DNA of 64,000 bases from contig NZ_QICB01000001.1 in the NCBI RefSeq assembly GCF_003725295.1, positions 62,001 through 126,000 on the forward strand. Reading direction: 5' to 3'. The DNA comes from Slackia faecicanis (GTDB lineage: Bacteria > Actinomycetota > Coriobacteriia > Coriobacteriales > Eggerthellaceae). Under the pieces are notes generated by a model that saw only the letters and a list, made by a program, of their open reading frames with translations, was not told the DNA's origin and ran no database searches. Positions 38,810 through 46,924 of the stretch are shown here, in pieces. Within the stretch, counting starts at the first letter, position 1; each line of letters begins with the position of its first letter. The translations under genes and the position numbers were made by a program.

Positions 38810-39589
38810 ATGGAGACGAAAAGCGTCGCGTCGATCTTTTTCACCGGAGCCGGCACGACGAAAAGCGTGGTCGAGCGCGTGTGCGAGGGGCTGGGCGGTT
38901 GCGATGGGCGTTTCGACATCACTCCGCTGGCAGCCACGGTCGACCGCGCGTTCGAACCGGGCGATATCGCGGTGATCGGGGTTCCTTCGTACGGAGGCCG
39001 CGTTCCCGCGCCCGCCGTCGAAAAGATCGGGGCATGCCGAGGAAACGGCGCGCTGGCCGTGCTGGTCGCGACGTACGGCAACCGCGGCATCGACGACACG
39101 CTGGTCGAGCTCGCCGACGCCGCGCAGCGCGCGGGCTTCGTCGTCGCGGCGGCGGCCGCGTTCGTCGCGCATCACAGCCTGATGGTCGATACGGCCGTTG
39201 GCCGCCCCGATGAGCGGGATGCATCCGACATCGACGACTTCTGCGTCCGCGTTCGCGAGAAGATCGCAGCCGCCGCCGACGCGCATTCCATGGTGTGCCC
39301 CGACCTGCCGGGAAACAGGCCGTATAAGGAATTCGGCGGCGTGCCGTTCGTCCCCGAGGTCATCGGAGGCTGCACGTCGTGCGGCATATGCGCCCGGGTC
39401 TGTCCGACCGGCGCCATTCCCGAAGAGGTTCCTTCCTCGACCGATGCGTCGCGGTGCATCTCGTGCATGCGATGCGTGCATGCGTGCCGCCTGAAGGGCC
39501 GAAGCATCAAGGGAATGAAGTACAAGATCGCGAAATTCGTGTTCGCCCGTAAATTCAAGGCGCGCCAAGGCTCGCGCATGTATCTTTAA
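38810..39589 (+). CDS. EFR1-type flavodoxin/ferredoxin fusion protein
   Basis: Predicted electron carrier. The 259-residue product joins an N-terminal flavodoxin-like domain (SIFFTGAGTTKSVVERV, VIGVPSYGGRVPAPAV, LVATYGNRGIDDTL) to a C-terminal two-cluster ferredoxin. The cluster motifs are CTSCGICARVCPTGAI and CISCMRCVHACRLKG, both CxxCxxCxxxC. The start is ATG 38810 after TTGGAGG; an earlier in-frame TTG at 38792 lies in the terminator. The partner is unknown. Such fusions are widespread in anaerobes. Confidence 0.88.
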   Translation: METKSVASIFFTGAGTTKSVVERVCEGLGGCDGRFDITPLAATVDRAFEPGDIAVIGVPSYGGRVPAPAVEKIGACRGNGALAVLVATYGNRGIDDTLVELADAAQRAGFVVAAAAAFVAHHSLMVDTAVGRPDERDASDIDDFCVRVREKIAAAADAHSMVCPDLPGNRPYKEFGGVPFVPEVIGGCTSCGICARVCPTGAIPEEVPSSTDASRCISCMRCVHACRLKGRSIKGMKYKIAKFVFARKFKARQGSRMYL

Positions 39590-39694
39590 CGTCGAAGCGG
39601 CCGAGCCTGCGCAGTCATTCCTTGCGCTCGCGGCCTTCATCATGCCGTATCGCATCGCGATTCGGCGCATGGTTCCATTCGAGGGAGGACGGCA

Positions 39695-40807
39695 ATGCCA
39701 CACGACCCTTATAAAGCGCTTTATATCCATCTTCCGTTCTGCAAGCATCGTTGCGCGTACTGCGATTTCGCCACGCGCGCGGTCGATCGGGACAGCCCGG
39801 AAATCGGGGAATACATCGAGCGGCTCATCGTCGATATCCGCCGCAAGGCGAAAGAGGGCGAGCTCGCGGCCATCGAGACGGTGTATCTCGGCGGCGGAAC
39901 GCCTTCCTATATCGGTTCGAAGCATCTTTCGAACCTGCTGTACACCTTGGGCGTCTCGATGGATCTGACTCCCGACGTGGAATGCTCCATGGAGGCCAAT
40001 CCGGAAAGCATCACGCCCGAACTGATCCGCGATATCTACGCGCTCGGCGTGAACCGCCTGTCCATCGGCGTGCAGAGCTTCGACGACGGCCTGCTTCGCA
40101 CGCTCGACCGCGTCCATGACGGCGCGCGCGCCGAAGAGGCCGTGCGCATGGCTCAGGAGCGCTTCGAGAACGTGTCCGTCGATTTGATGTGTGGCATCCC
40201 GGGCCAGACGCCCGAGATGTTCCTCGAAAGCTTGAACAAGGCGGTCGATCTGGGCGTGACGCATGTCAGCGTCTATCCGCTCACCATCGAGGAGCACACG
40301 CCGTTTCAGAAGATGGTCGACAAGGGGCAGATTGACGACGTGGACGAGGAGCAGGAGGCCCTCATGATGTCCATGGCGCCCAATGTATTGGTGCCCGCAG
40401 GCTTCCATCGTTATGAGGTGGCGAGCTATGCCAAGGAAGGCTACGAGTGCAAGCACAACATAGCCTACTGGACGGGCGTGCCGTATCTCGGCCTCGGCTT
40501 GTCGGCCGTCACGATGACGCAGAACGACGCGCGCCGCATGCGTGTCCAGGACGGCGAGGTGGTCGACGACTTGAACCGCCGTCAGATGGCCGCCGAAGAC
40601 CTCATGATGAAGATGCGCATGTGCCGCGGCGTTTCCGAGGAAGAGGTGCGCGAGGCCGCTTTGCTGCTTCCCACGGTCCAGGAGACGTTCAGGGGGCTGG
40701 TGCGCGACAATCTGGTCGAGCGCAAGGACGGCCGTTTCGTGCCGACGTTCGGCGGCTGGCTTCTGGGCAACGAGCTGTATGGGAGGATCTATGAACTGGC
40801 TCCGTAA
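39695..40807 (+). CDS. hemW: Radical-SAM heme chaperone HemW
   Basis: Radical-SAM protein related to coproporphyrinogen oxidase; HemW homologues bind heme and insert it into client proteins rather than act as the oxidase. The 370-residue product has the cluster motif LPFCKHRCAYCDF (CxxxCxxC), VYLGGGTPSYI, MEANPESITPELI, NRLSIGVQSFDD and the C-terminal HemW_C domain. The extra cysteine found after the motif in true HemN is not evident, supporting HemW. The end overlaps the Dus start by 17 bases. Confidence 0.93.
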   Translation: MPHDPYKALYIHLPFCKHRCAYCDFATRAVDRDSPEIGEYIERLIVDIRRKAKEGELAAIETVYLGGGTPSYIGSKHLSNLLYTLGVSMDLTPDVECSMEANPESITPELIRDIYALGVNRLSIGVQSFDDGLLRTLDRVHDGARAEEAVRMAQERFENVSVDLMCGIPGQTPEMFLESLNKAVDLGVTHVSVYPLTIEEHTPFQKMVDKGQIDDVDEEQEALMMSMAPNVLVPAGFHRYEVASYAKEGYECKHNIAYWTGVPYLGLGLSAVTMTQNDARRMRVQDGEVVDDLNRRQMAAEDLMMKMRMCRGVSEEEVREAALLLPTVQETFRGLVRDNLVERKDGRFVPTFGGWLLGNELYGRIYELAP

Positions 40808-41849
40808 GTTCGCTGCCGCGTATCCGTCGGCTGACGTTTCGGAAAGCCCCGCGCATCGCGATGTTCCCGTGCTGCTTGCACCCATGGCGGGCGTGAACGA
40901 CTTGGCGTTCAGGCAGCTGTGCGTAGAGTGCGGGGTCGATCTGACCTATACCGAAATGGTGTCGTCGAAGGCGCTTTCCTTCGCCAACGAGAAGACGCGC
41001 CATCTGCTCGACCGCGCTCCCAACGAGAAGCGCGTCGCCGTGCAGCTGTTCGGCCACGAGCCCGCCACCATGGCGCGCGAAGCCGCCTGGGTGGAAGAGC
41101 AGATGGGCGATGCGCTCGCTTATATCGACATCAACATGGGATGCCCTGCGCGCAAGATCGTGAAAAAGGGCGACGGCAGCGCGCTCATGACGACGCCCGA
41201 TACGGCATGCGAGATCGTGCGCCAGGTGTCCGCGGCGGTCGAGCATCCCGTGACCGTGAAGTTTCGCAAAGGCTATCGCGAAGGCGAAGATATTGCCGTC
41301 GAATTCGCGCGCATGATCGAGGATGCGGGCGCTTCCGCAGTCGCGGTGCACGGCCGCACGGCCGCCCAGTTCTATAGCGGCGCGGCCGATTGGGATACGG
41401 TGGCCAGGGTGAAAAGCGCCGTGTCTATTCCAGTCATTGGAAACGGCGATGTGCGCGGCGGCGCCGATGCCGTGGCGATCGTTGAGCGCACCGGCTGCGA
41501 CGCGGTGATGATCGGCCGCGCCGCCCAGGGCGACCCATGGATTTTCGCGCGCGTGAAGGCCGCCTTGCAGGGCGGGGAAGAGCCCGCTTCGCCGACGGTC
41601 GAGGAGCGCGTTTCCATGGCGCATCGGCATGCCGAGATCTTGTCGCAGCGCATGGGAAACAATCTCGTGTACATGCGCAAGCACGTGATGTGGTATCTCC
41701 ACGGCATTCCCGGCGCGGCGCATGCGCGCGGCGAGTTGAACCGGTGCGTGACGCTGGCCGATTTCGACCGCGTGCTGGAAGGCCTGCTCGAAGACCGCTC
41801 GCGCATCGAAGCGGAAGAGGCGGCGTATCTCGGCAAGGCTTCCGTGTAA
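40791..41849 (+). CDS. dus: tRNA-dihydrouridine synthase
   Basis: FMN-dependent reduction of uridine to dihydrouridine in the tRNA D-loop. The 352-residue product has VPVLLAPMAGVNDLAFRQLC, YTEMVSSKAL, the catalytic Cys in IDINMGCPARKIVKKGDGSA, VKFRKGY, VHGRTAAQFYSGAADWD and NGDVRGGADAV. It is closest in pattern to the DusB type. ATG 40791 has GGGAGG just upstream; an ATG at 40779 would place that SD within the gene. It overlaps hemW, so the pair is co-translated. Confidence 0.95.
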   Translation: MNWLRKFAAAYPSADVSESPAHRDVPVLLAPMAGVNDLAFRQLCVECGVDLTYTEMVSSKALSFANEKTRHLLDRAPNEKRVAVQLFGHEPATMAREAAWVEEQMGDALAYIDINMGCPARKIVKKGDGSALMTTPDTACEIVRQVSAAVEHPVTVKFRKGYREGEDIAVEFARMIEDAGASAVAVHGRTAAQFYSGAADWDTVARVKSAVSIPVIGNGDVRGGADAVAIVERTGCDAVMIGRAAQGDPWIFARVKAALQGGEEPASPTVEERVSMAHRHAEILSQRMGNNLVYMRKHVMWYLHGIPGAAHARGELNRCVTLADFDRVLEGLLEDRSRIEAEEAAYLGKASV

Positions 41850-42239
41850 CGCGGACGTTTCTTGCGGGGCTATGGAATTTCGTCACGGCGCCGCGTTGCG
41901 CAGGATAAGGGGAAACGCTGGTCGAAAGTCAGTTTGGATTTATCGAATATGCATTTTTAATTGGTATCGATGGGTTCAAAAATAGTTTGAACCCATCGAT
42001 ACGTATAAAACAGGTCGATGCATAAGTTCAAAAAGTTCCGCAGGGCATATGCGTCTCGTTCCTGCGAAATTCTTGCACGACTTGATTTTCTTGTCTTGCG
42101 CCTTGTAAACTGCAAGATACGCAGCTGTTTCGCTGCGTCCGTTTTATCCAGAGTCGGGGTAGAGAGTTGGCTCGATGATCCCGACACCAACCGGCATCTT
42201 GCACGGTGGTCCTGCCGACATCGATGAAAGGAGTCCATC
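41850..42239. other. AT-richer 390-base spacer
   Basis: No supported gene. From about 41930 to 42130 the sequence is clearly less GC-rich than its surroundings. It holds the 17-bp inverted repeat (41964-42002) and a possible promoter (TTGATT 42083-42088, TAAACT 42107-42112, 18-base spacer). It also holds a small stem-loop ACGCAGC/GCTGCGT (42120-42139) followed by CCGTTTT. These may control the downstream orphan gene. Confidence 0.5.
41964..42002. repeat. Perfect 17-bp inverted repeat
   Basis: GTATCGATGGGTTCAAA (41964-41980), spacer AATAG, TTTGAACCCATCGATAC (41986-42002). Every base pairs. No T-run follows on either strand beyond the repeat, so a normal terminator is unlikely; an operator or a structured RNA is possible. 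Confidence 0.85.
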
Positions 42240-42674
42240 ATGGACAATGCCTCTTTGTGTCACGTATGCGATTTTCTCAACCTCACGTTCGACCCCGAAC
42301 CCATGCATTGGCTCGATGAGCCGACGGGCCATGCGTCTGCATTGGCCAAGGCCAATCTGGGCCATCAGATGCGCTATAGCGTAGAGTCGCTCGAATCGGA
42401 GCTGGCATGTTCCGAAATGCGCCATGTGCTTCAGCTTGTGTTCGAGGGCGGCACCGAGCGCGACCCCGAGTATTGGTCGCTGCATGCTGACGGTGCTTGC
42501 GTGGCGAGCGGCAGCGGCGCGTTCGCACGTGCATGCTTTCGTGAAAGCGCGCAGGCATTCAAGGACGTCTGCCGCGATGCGGTAGAGGCCGCGCACGGCA
42601 ATGCCGTCGCCTCCCTCGACGCGCATGATTACCGTCTGCTTCGCATATGCCGCGATGTAGCGTCGATCGCGTAG
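42240..42674 (+). CDS. Hypothetical protein
   Basis: Not recognised. The 144-residue soluble protein begins MDNASLCHVCDFLNLTFDPE and has no membrane segment or known catalytic motif. Five or six cysteines occur (CHVC, ACSEM, GACVAS, ACFRES, VCRDA, ICRDV), of which only CHVC looks metal-binding. A clear SD (GAAAGGAG) precedes the ATG, and a good terminator follows 15 bases after the stop, so the gene is real as a unit. It lies alone between the AT-rich spacer and hrcA. Confidence 0.7.
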   Translation: MDNASLCHVCDFLNLTFDPEPMHWLDEPTGHASALAKANLGHQMRYSVESLESELACSEMRHVLQLVFEGGTERDPEYWSLHADGACVASGSGAFARACFRESAQAFKDVCRDAVEAAHGNAVASLDAHDYRLLRICRDVASIA

Positions 42675-42688
42675 CGTCGGCGTTTCGG

Positions 42689-42720
42689 GCCCTCGCCGCC
42701 ATGTACGGCGAGGGCTTTTC
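42689..42720 (+). terminator. Terminator after the orphan gene
   Basis: GCCCTCGCCG (42689-42698) pairs perfectly with CGGCGAGGGC (42706-42715), 7-base loop, then TTTTC. Confidence 0.92.
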
Positions 42721-42824
42721 TTATGCCGTTACGTTATGGCGCCACGGCGCGAAAGTCTCGCTTTCGATGCGCGATGACGCGAGGGGGCCTCTCAATGACG
42801 GGTTCGTGACGTTTGCGCGACGTG

Positions 42825-42854
42825 TTAGCACTCGCGCTTCAAGGCTGCTAGAAT
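42825..42854 (+). promoter_or_regulatory. Degenerate CIRCE operator and promoter of hrcA-dnaJ
   Basis: TTAGCACTC (42825-42833), nine bases, then GGCTGCTAG (42843-42851). The left half matches the CIRCE consensus exactly; the right half matches 6 of 9 positions of GAGTGCTAA. It overlaps a -10 TAGAAT (42849-42854), so HrcA binding would block RNA polymerase and autoregulate the heat-shock genes. Confidence 0.8.
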
Positions 42855-42917
42855 CACGTTCGTATCGAATTCATGCAAAGAACGGCAAACCTCGCGATGC
42901 GAAGGAGGACGAGATTC

Positions 42918-43922
42918 GTGTTGTCTGATCGCAGGCAAAGAGTGCTTCAGGCGCTCATCGAGGAATACATAGCCAACGCCCAGCCCGTCGGCTCGCGTAC
43001 GCTCGTCGACCGGTATCGCCTGGGCGTGTCTCCGGCAACGGTGCGCAACGAGCTGTCGGTGCTCGAGGACGAGGGCTATTTGACGTCTCCCCATACGTCG
43101 GCCGGCCGCATTCCCACCGACGCGGGCTATCGCGCGTTCGTCGACGACCTTCTCGAAGACGAATACGGCGACGAAACGCAGGGGAGCGCCTTCGACGAGC
43201 TGCGCGAGGCGGCGTCGAAGATGGACGACCTCATGGAGAAGACGTCTGCGGCACTCACGCGCCTGACCGATTGCCTTTCCGTGGTTTTGGCTCCTTCGCT
43301 TCTGGGCACGGCCGTCAAGCAGGTCTCGCTCGTCTCGTTCACGCCGCGCCGCGCGCTCATGGTGGTCGTCACCGACGACGGACAGGTGCTTGATCGCCAC
43401 ATCGAGTTCGCCGAAGAGGTTTCCTCCGACGAGCTGGCGTCTGTCCAGAACGCGCTGAACGCGGTTCTTTCGGGCAGGCCCATGTCGGAGGTCAGGGGCA
43501 TGGCCGCGCAGCGCACCTCGGACGCCTTGGCGAGCCCCCTCGGCCGCGTCGTCGTCGACGAGCTGGTGGAGTGCTTGAACGCGGGCGAATCGGACCGCGC
43601 CTACCGGCTGGGCATCTCGTCTCTTCTGAAGAAGCCCGAGTTCAGCAACGCCGCGGCGGCCCTGCCCGTGCTTCAGGTGCTCGAAGACGACACCGTGCTC
43701 ATGCATCTGTTCGACGACGTCGCCGATTCGGGCAACGCGCTCGAAGTGCGCATCGGCAGCGAGAACGGCGCGAGCCAGCTTTCCGGCGTATCGGTGGTGG
43801 CCGCGCAATACGGCCCGTCCGATTCTTCGGGAATCGTCGCGGTCATCGGCCCCACGCGCATGGATTATTCGAAAGTCATCAACGCCGTCCGCGCCGCGCG
43901 AAGCGCGCTGGGCGATCTGTAA
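42918..43922 (+). CDS. hrcA: Heat-inducible transcription repressor HrcA
   Basis: Represses heat-shock genes by binding CIRCE; needs GroEL for activity. The 334-residue product has an N-terminal winged helix (RQRVLQALIEEYIANAQPVG, VSPATVRNELSVLEDEGYLT, PHTSAGRIPTDAGYRAFVD) and the GAF-like C-terminal domain (SSGIVAVIGPTRMDYSKVIN). I chose GTG 42918, after GAAGGAGGA; an ATG at 42873 has no SD. A CIRCE copy lies upstream and dnaJ 23 bases downstream. groESL and dnaK are not in the window. Confidence 0.95.
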   Translation: MLSDRRQRVLQALIEEYIANAQPVGSRTLVDRYRLGVSPATVRNELSVLEDEGYLTSPHTSAGRIPTDAGYRAFVDDLLEDEYGDETQGSAFDELREAASKMDDLMEKTSAALTRLTDCLSVVLAPSLLGTAVKQVSLVSFTPRRALMVVVTDDGQVLDRHIEFAEEVSSDELASVQNALNAVLSGRPMSEVRGMAAQRTSDALASPLGRVVVDELVECLNAGESDRAYRLGISSLLKKPEFSNAAAALPVLQVLEDDTVLMHLFDDVADSGNALEVRIGSENGASQLSGVSVVAAQYGPSDSSGIVAVIGPTRMDYSKVINAVRAARSALGDL

Positions 43923-43945
43923 TACGAGGAAGGTAACCAACCGTT

Positions 43946-45085
43946 ATGGCAAAAGACCTCTACGCTATTCTCGGCGTATCGAAAACCGCCACCGACGACG
44001 AAATCAAGAAGGCGTTCCGTCGCAAGGCGCGCGAACTCCATCCCGACGTCAACAAGGCTCCCGATGCCGAGGACCGCTTCAAAGAGCTCAACGAGGCCTA
44101 CGACGTGCTTTCCGATTCCACGAAGCGCGCCCAGTACGACCGTTTCGGCACCATTCCGGGCGCCGCGAGCGGCGCAGGAGGAGCGGGCGGCTATCAGTAC
44201 GTCGATTTCGACGACCTGTTCGGCGGCGGCTTCGGCATGGGCGACCTGTTCTCGAGCTTCTTCGGCGGCGCCGCGGGCGGCCGCGCCAACGTGCGCAAGG
44301 AAGGCCGCGACATGGGCGTCGGCCTGCGCCTGACGCTCGAGGAAGTCGCGGCGGGCGCGAAGAAGGAAATCGTCTACGACCGCCTGGCTCCCTGCGAGGC
44401 GTGCGGCGGCAGCGGCATGGGCGAGGGCGGCCACGAAATCGACTGCCCCGAGTGCGAAGGTCGAGGCCGCGTGGTCACGGTCCAGCATACGTTCCTCGGC
44501 GACATGCAGACCGCCAGCACCTGCCGCAATTGCGGCGGCACGGGCAAGGTCATCGAGAACCCTTGCGAGGAGTGCGAGGGCCAGGGCCGCATTCCCGATC
44601 GCCAGCACGTCACGGTGGAGGTGCCTGCGGGCATCCGCGAGGGCCAGCAGTTGCGCGTGAGCGGCTTCGGCGAAGCGGGCATGCACGGCGCCAAGGCGGG
44701 CGATCTGATCGTCACCTGCCGCATCCAGCCGCATGAGTTCTTCGAGCGCGAGGGTGACAATCTGCATGCCCGCGCCAATGTGAGCTTCATCCAGGCCACG
44801 CTGGGCGCTGAAATCGAAATCGACGGCATCTTCGAGGACGAGAAGGTGCAGGTGCGCATCCCCGAAGGCTGCCAGAACGAGCAGATCGTGCGCGTGAAGG
44901 GCATGGGCATGCCGCGTCTGAACTCCGATTCGCGCGGCGATATGTACGTGCATATCAACGTCCTCATTCCGAAGAAGGTCACCAAGAAGCAGCGCGAGCT
45001 GCTCGAGAAGGTGGCGCAGGAGTTCGGCGAAGAGGTTTCCGACGCGCGCAGCCCGCTGCAGAAGCTGCGCGACGCGTTCAACTAA
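43946..45085 (+). CDS. dnaJ: Chaperone DnaJ (type I)
   Basis: J-domain co-chaperone that delivers substrates to DnaK. Of 379 residues, the J domain holds the HPD triad in [12 protein letters not shown]. Next are a Gly/Phe-rich segment ([20 protein letters not shown]) and four CxxCxGxG zinc repeats ([32 protein letters not shown]). The two-lobed C-terminal substrate domain follows. It is co-transcribed with hrcA, so is HrcA/CIRCE controlled. It is a complete type I DnaJ. Confidence 0.97.
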   Translation: MAKDLYAILGVSKTATDDEIKKAFRRKARELHPDVNKAPDAEDRFKELNEAYDVLSDSTKRAQYDRFGTIPGAASGAGGAGGYQYVDFDDLFGGGFGMGDLFSSFFGGAAGGRANVRKEGRDMGVGLRLTLEEVAAGAKKEIVYDRLAPCEACGGSGMGEGGHEIDCPECEGRGRVVTVQHTFLGDMQTASTCRNCGGTGKVIENPCEECEGQGRIPDRQHVTVEVPAGIREGQQLRVSGFGEAGMHGAKAGDLIVTCRIQPHEFFEREGDNLHARANVSFIQATLGAEIEIDGIFEDEKVQVRIPEGCQNEQIVRVKGMGMPRLNSDSRGDMYVHINVLIPKKVTKKQRELLEKVAQEFGEEVSDARSPLQKLRDAFN

Positions 45086-45113
45086 GCAGGTCCTGAAGGG
45101 CTCGCGTTTTCTC

Positions 45114-45136
45114 GGCGGCCGCAAGGCCGCCGTTTC
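45114..45136 (+). terminator. Probable terminator after dnaJ
   Basis: GGCGGCC (45114-45120), GCAA tetraloop, GGCCGCC (45125-45131), then GTTTC. Stem is perfect but the T-tract is short. Confidence 0.65.
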
Positions 45137-45247
45137 GCGTCCCTCTAAGGCTTTTATGCTGTTTCTCGTCTTGCGTCCGCGCACGGCTTTTTCCGAGGCG
45201 TTTTCGCTTATATTCATGCGCATTCGTATTCCCGTTGAAAGGCTCCG

Positions 45248-46471
45248 ATGGTCTCCGATAGCTCTTCCGATCGCGCCAAGACGTTTCATGTGGTCAACCT
45301 GGGCTGCAAGGTCAATCGCGTCGAAAGCGACGACTTCGCCGCCGCCCTGCTCGCTCGTGGAGGCGAGGCGGTCGACGCGGCCCGCGCCGATTTGATCGTC
45401 GTGAACACATGCACCGTCACCGGCGAGGCCGAGAAAAAGACGCGTAAGGCGGTGCGCGGCGCGCTGCGCGCGAACGATCATGCGCGCGTCATCGTCACCG
45501 GTTGCGCCGCCGCCATATCGCCCGAGGTGTTCGAGGGCATGGACCCGCGCGTGCAGGTGGTTCCGAAGGGCTCCATGATGGGGCTGCTCGCGCCCGAAGG
45601 CTCGTCGTTCGAGCCCCACGGCGCCGCGCCCTTGCTGCGCGTGGGCGACGAATTCCCCACGCGCGTGGGCATCAAGGTGCAGGACGGATGCGACAACGCC
45701 TGCACGTATTGCATCGTGCATGTGGCTCGCGGCCGCGCGTGGTCGAGGCCTGCCGACGAAATCGTTTCCGAGGCGGTGCGCCTGGCACAGGCGGGCGTGC
45801 GCGAGATCGTGCTGACGGGCATCAACCTGGGCTCGTATTCGTTCGAGGGCATGACGCTCGCGGGCCTTTTGCGCAGGCTGCTCGACGCCGTCGAAGACGA
45901 CGTGCGCTTCCGCATCTCGTCGGTCGAGCCGCGCGACGTCCACGACGACCTGATCGAGCTGATGGCGCAGGCGGACGGCCGCATCTGCAGGCATCTACAC
46001 CTGCCGCTTCAGTCGGGCTCGCCCAAAGTGCTCAAAGAGATGGCTCGCCCTTACAAGGCGTCGTATTTCGTAGAGCTCGTCGACAGGCTTTACGAGGCCA
46101 TGCCCATGCTGTCTTTGTCCACCGACGTCATCGTCGGATTCCCTGGCGAAACGGAGGAGGATTTCCAGGAGACGGCGGCCATGGCCGAGCGCTGCCGCTT
46201 CTCCAAGATGCACATCTTCCGCTACTCGATGCGCGAGGGCACCCCTGCGGCCCGTCGTGCCGACCAGGTCGATCCAGTCGTGAAGGCGGATCGGGCCAAA
46301 CGTCTCGAGGCGATCGCGCAGGCGCTTCGCGAGGCCGACCGCTCGCGCCGTGCGGGAACGGTCGAGTTGGCGTTAGTGGAGACGAACGGCGTGGCGACCA
46401 CCGAAAGCTATCATGAAGTGCGCGTCGCCGAGGACGCGCCTGTGGGCGAGCTGATGGAGTTCAGGCTATGA
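45248..46471 (+). CDS. mtaB: tRNA t6A37 methylthiotransferase MtaB
   Basis: Radical-SAM enzyme that converts t6A37 to ms2t6A37 in tRNAs reading ANN codons. The 407-residue product has an N-terminal MTTase domain with cluster cysteines in LGCKVNRVES, VVNTCTVTGEAEKKTRKAV and VTGCAA. The radical-SAM CDNACTYCIVHVARGRAWSR and a C-terminal TRAM-like region are also present. The motif VARGRxxSRP marks MtaB rather than MiaB or RimO. Start ATG 45248. The end overlaps the downstream kinase by four bases (ATGA). Confidence 0.95.
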   Translation: MVSDSSSDRAKTFHVVNLGCKVNRVESDDFAAALLARGGEAVDAARADLIVVNTCTVTGEAEKKTRKAVRGALRANDHARVIVTGCAAAISPEVFEGMDPRVQVVPKGSMMGLLAPEGSSFEPHGAAPLLRVGDEFPTRVGIKVQDGCDNACTYCIVHVARGRAWSRPADEIVSEAVRLAQAGVREIVLTGINLGSYSFEGMTLAGLLRRLLDAVEDDVRFRISSVEPRDVHDDLIELMAQADGRICRHLHLPLQSGSPKVLKEMARPYKASYFVELVDRLYEAMPMLSLSTDVIVGFPGETEEDFQETAAMAERCRFSKMHIFRYSMREGTPAARRADQVDPVVKADRAKRLEAIAQALREADRSRRAGTVELALVETNGVATTESYHEVRVAEDAPVGELMEFRL

Positions 46472-46863
46472 GCGAAAAGACCGGAGCCGACCTGAAGCGC
46501 GAGAACGCGCTGATAAAATCGTTCGGATACGCGGCCCAGGGCACGCGGTCCGCCTCGTCGGAGCGCAATTTCAAGGTCGATTGCGCCGCGGGCGCGGGCG
46601 CCGTGCTTCTGTGCGTGCTTTTGCAGGTGCCGTTATGGGGGTTCGTGGCCGTGACGATGTGCGTCGGCATCCAGCTCGCCCTTGAAACGGTGAACACCGC
46701 GATCGAGGCGGTGGTCGATCTGGCTTCGCCCGAAATACACCCGCTGGCCAAGCGCGCGAAAGACTGCGCGGCGGGCGCCGCGCTCATCACGGCCTGTATG
46801 AGCGTCGTCGTGGGGCTCGCCGTCTACGTGCCTGCGGCATTGAAGCTTTTCGGCATTGTTTGA
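46468..46863 (+). CDS. dgkA: Diacylglycerol/undecaprenol kinase (DgkA family)
   Basis: Small membrane kinase; Gram-positive members recycle undecaprenol to undecaprenyl phosphate for wall synthesis. The 131-residue product has three membrane helices and the family signature ERNFKVDCAAGAGAV near the start. The active-site helix ALETVNTAIEAVVDLASPE follows, with ALAKRAKDCAAGAALI-like LAKRAKDCAAGAA after it. It is translationally coupled to mtaB by an ATGA overlap and followed 61 bases later by rsmE. Confidence 0.93.
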   Translation: MSEKTGADLKRENALIKSFGYAAQGTRSASSERNFKVDCAAGAGAVLLCVLLQVPLWGFVAVTMCVGIQLALETVNTAIEAVVDLASPEIHPLAKRAKDCAAGAALITACMSVVVGLAVYVPAALKLFGIV

Positions 46864-46924
46864 TCACGGGGCCGACCGGCGCGTCGCAGGCGCGGCGGGC
46901 GAAGGCCCATTCGGAAGGGGAGCT

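Noticed and set aside
41964-42002. Ordinary terminator for dus
   Set aside because: Stem is perfect but no T-tract follows and it lies over 110 bases after the stop; a terminator role cannot be excluded but is not the best reading.
42018-42227. A 69-codon open frame in the AT-rich spacer
   Set aside because: No SD, no conserved pattern and it crosses the small stem-loop; not enough to call a gene.
42144-42626. A 160-codon - strand open frame opposite the orphan gene
   Set aside because: The + strand frame has an SD and a terminator in place; the - strand frame has neither.
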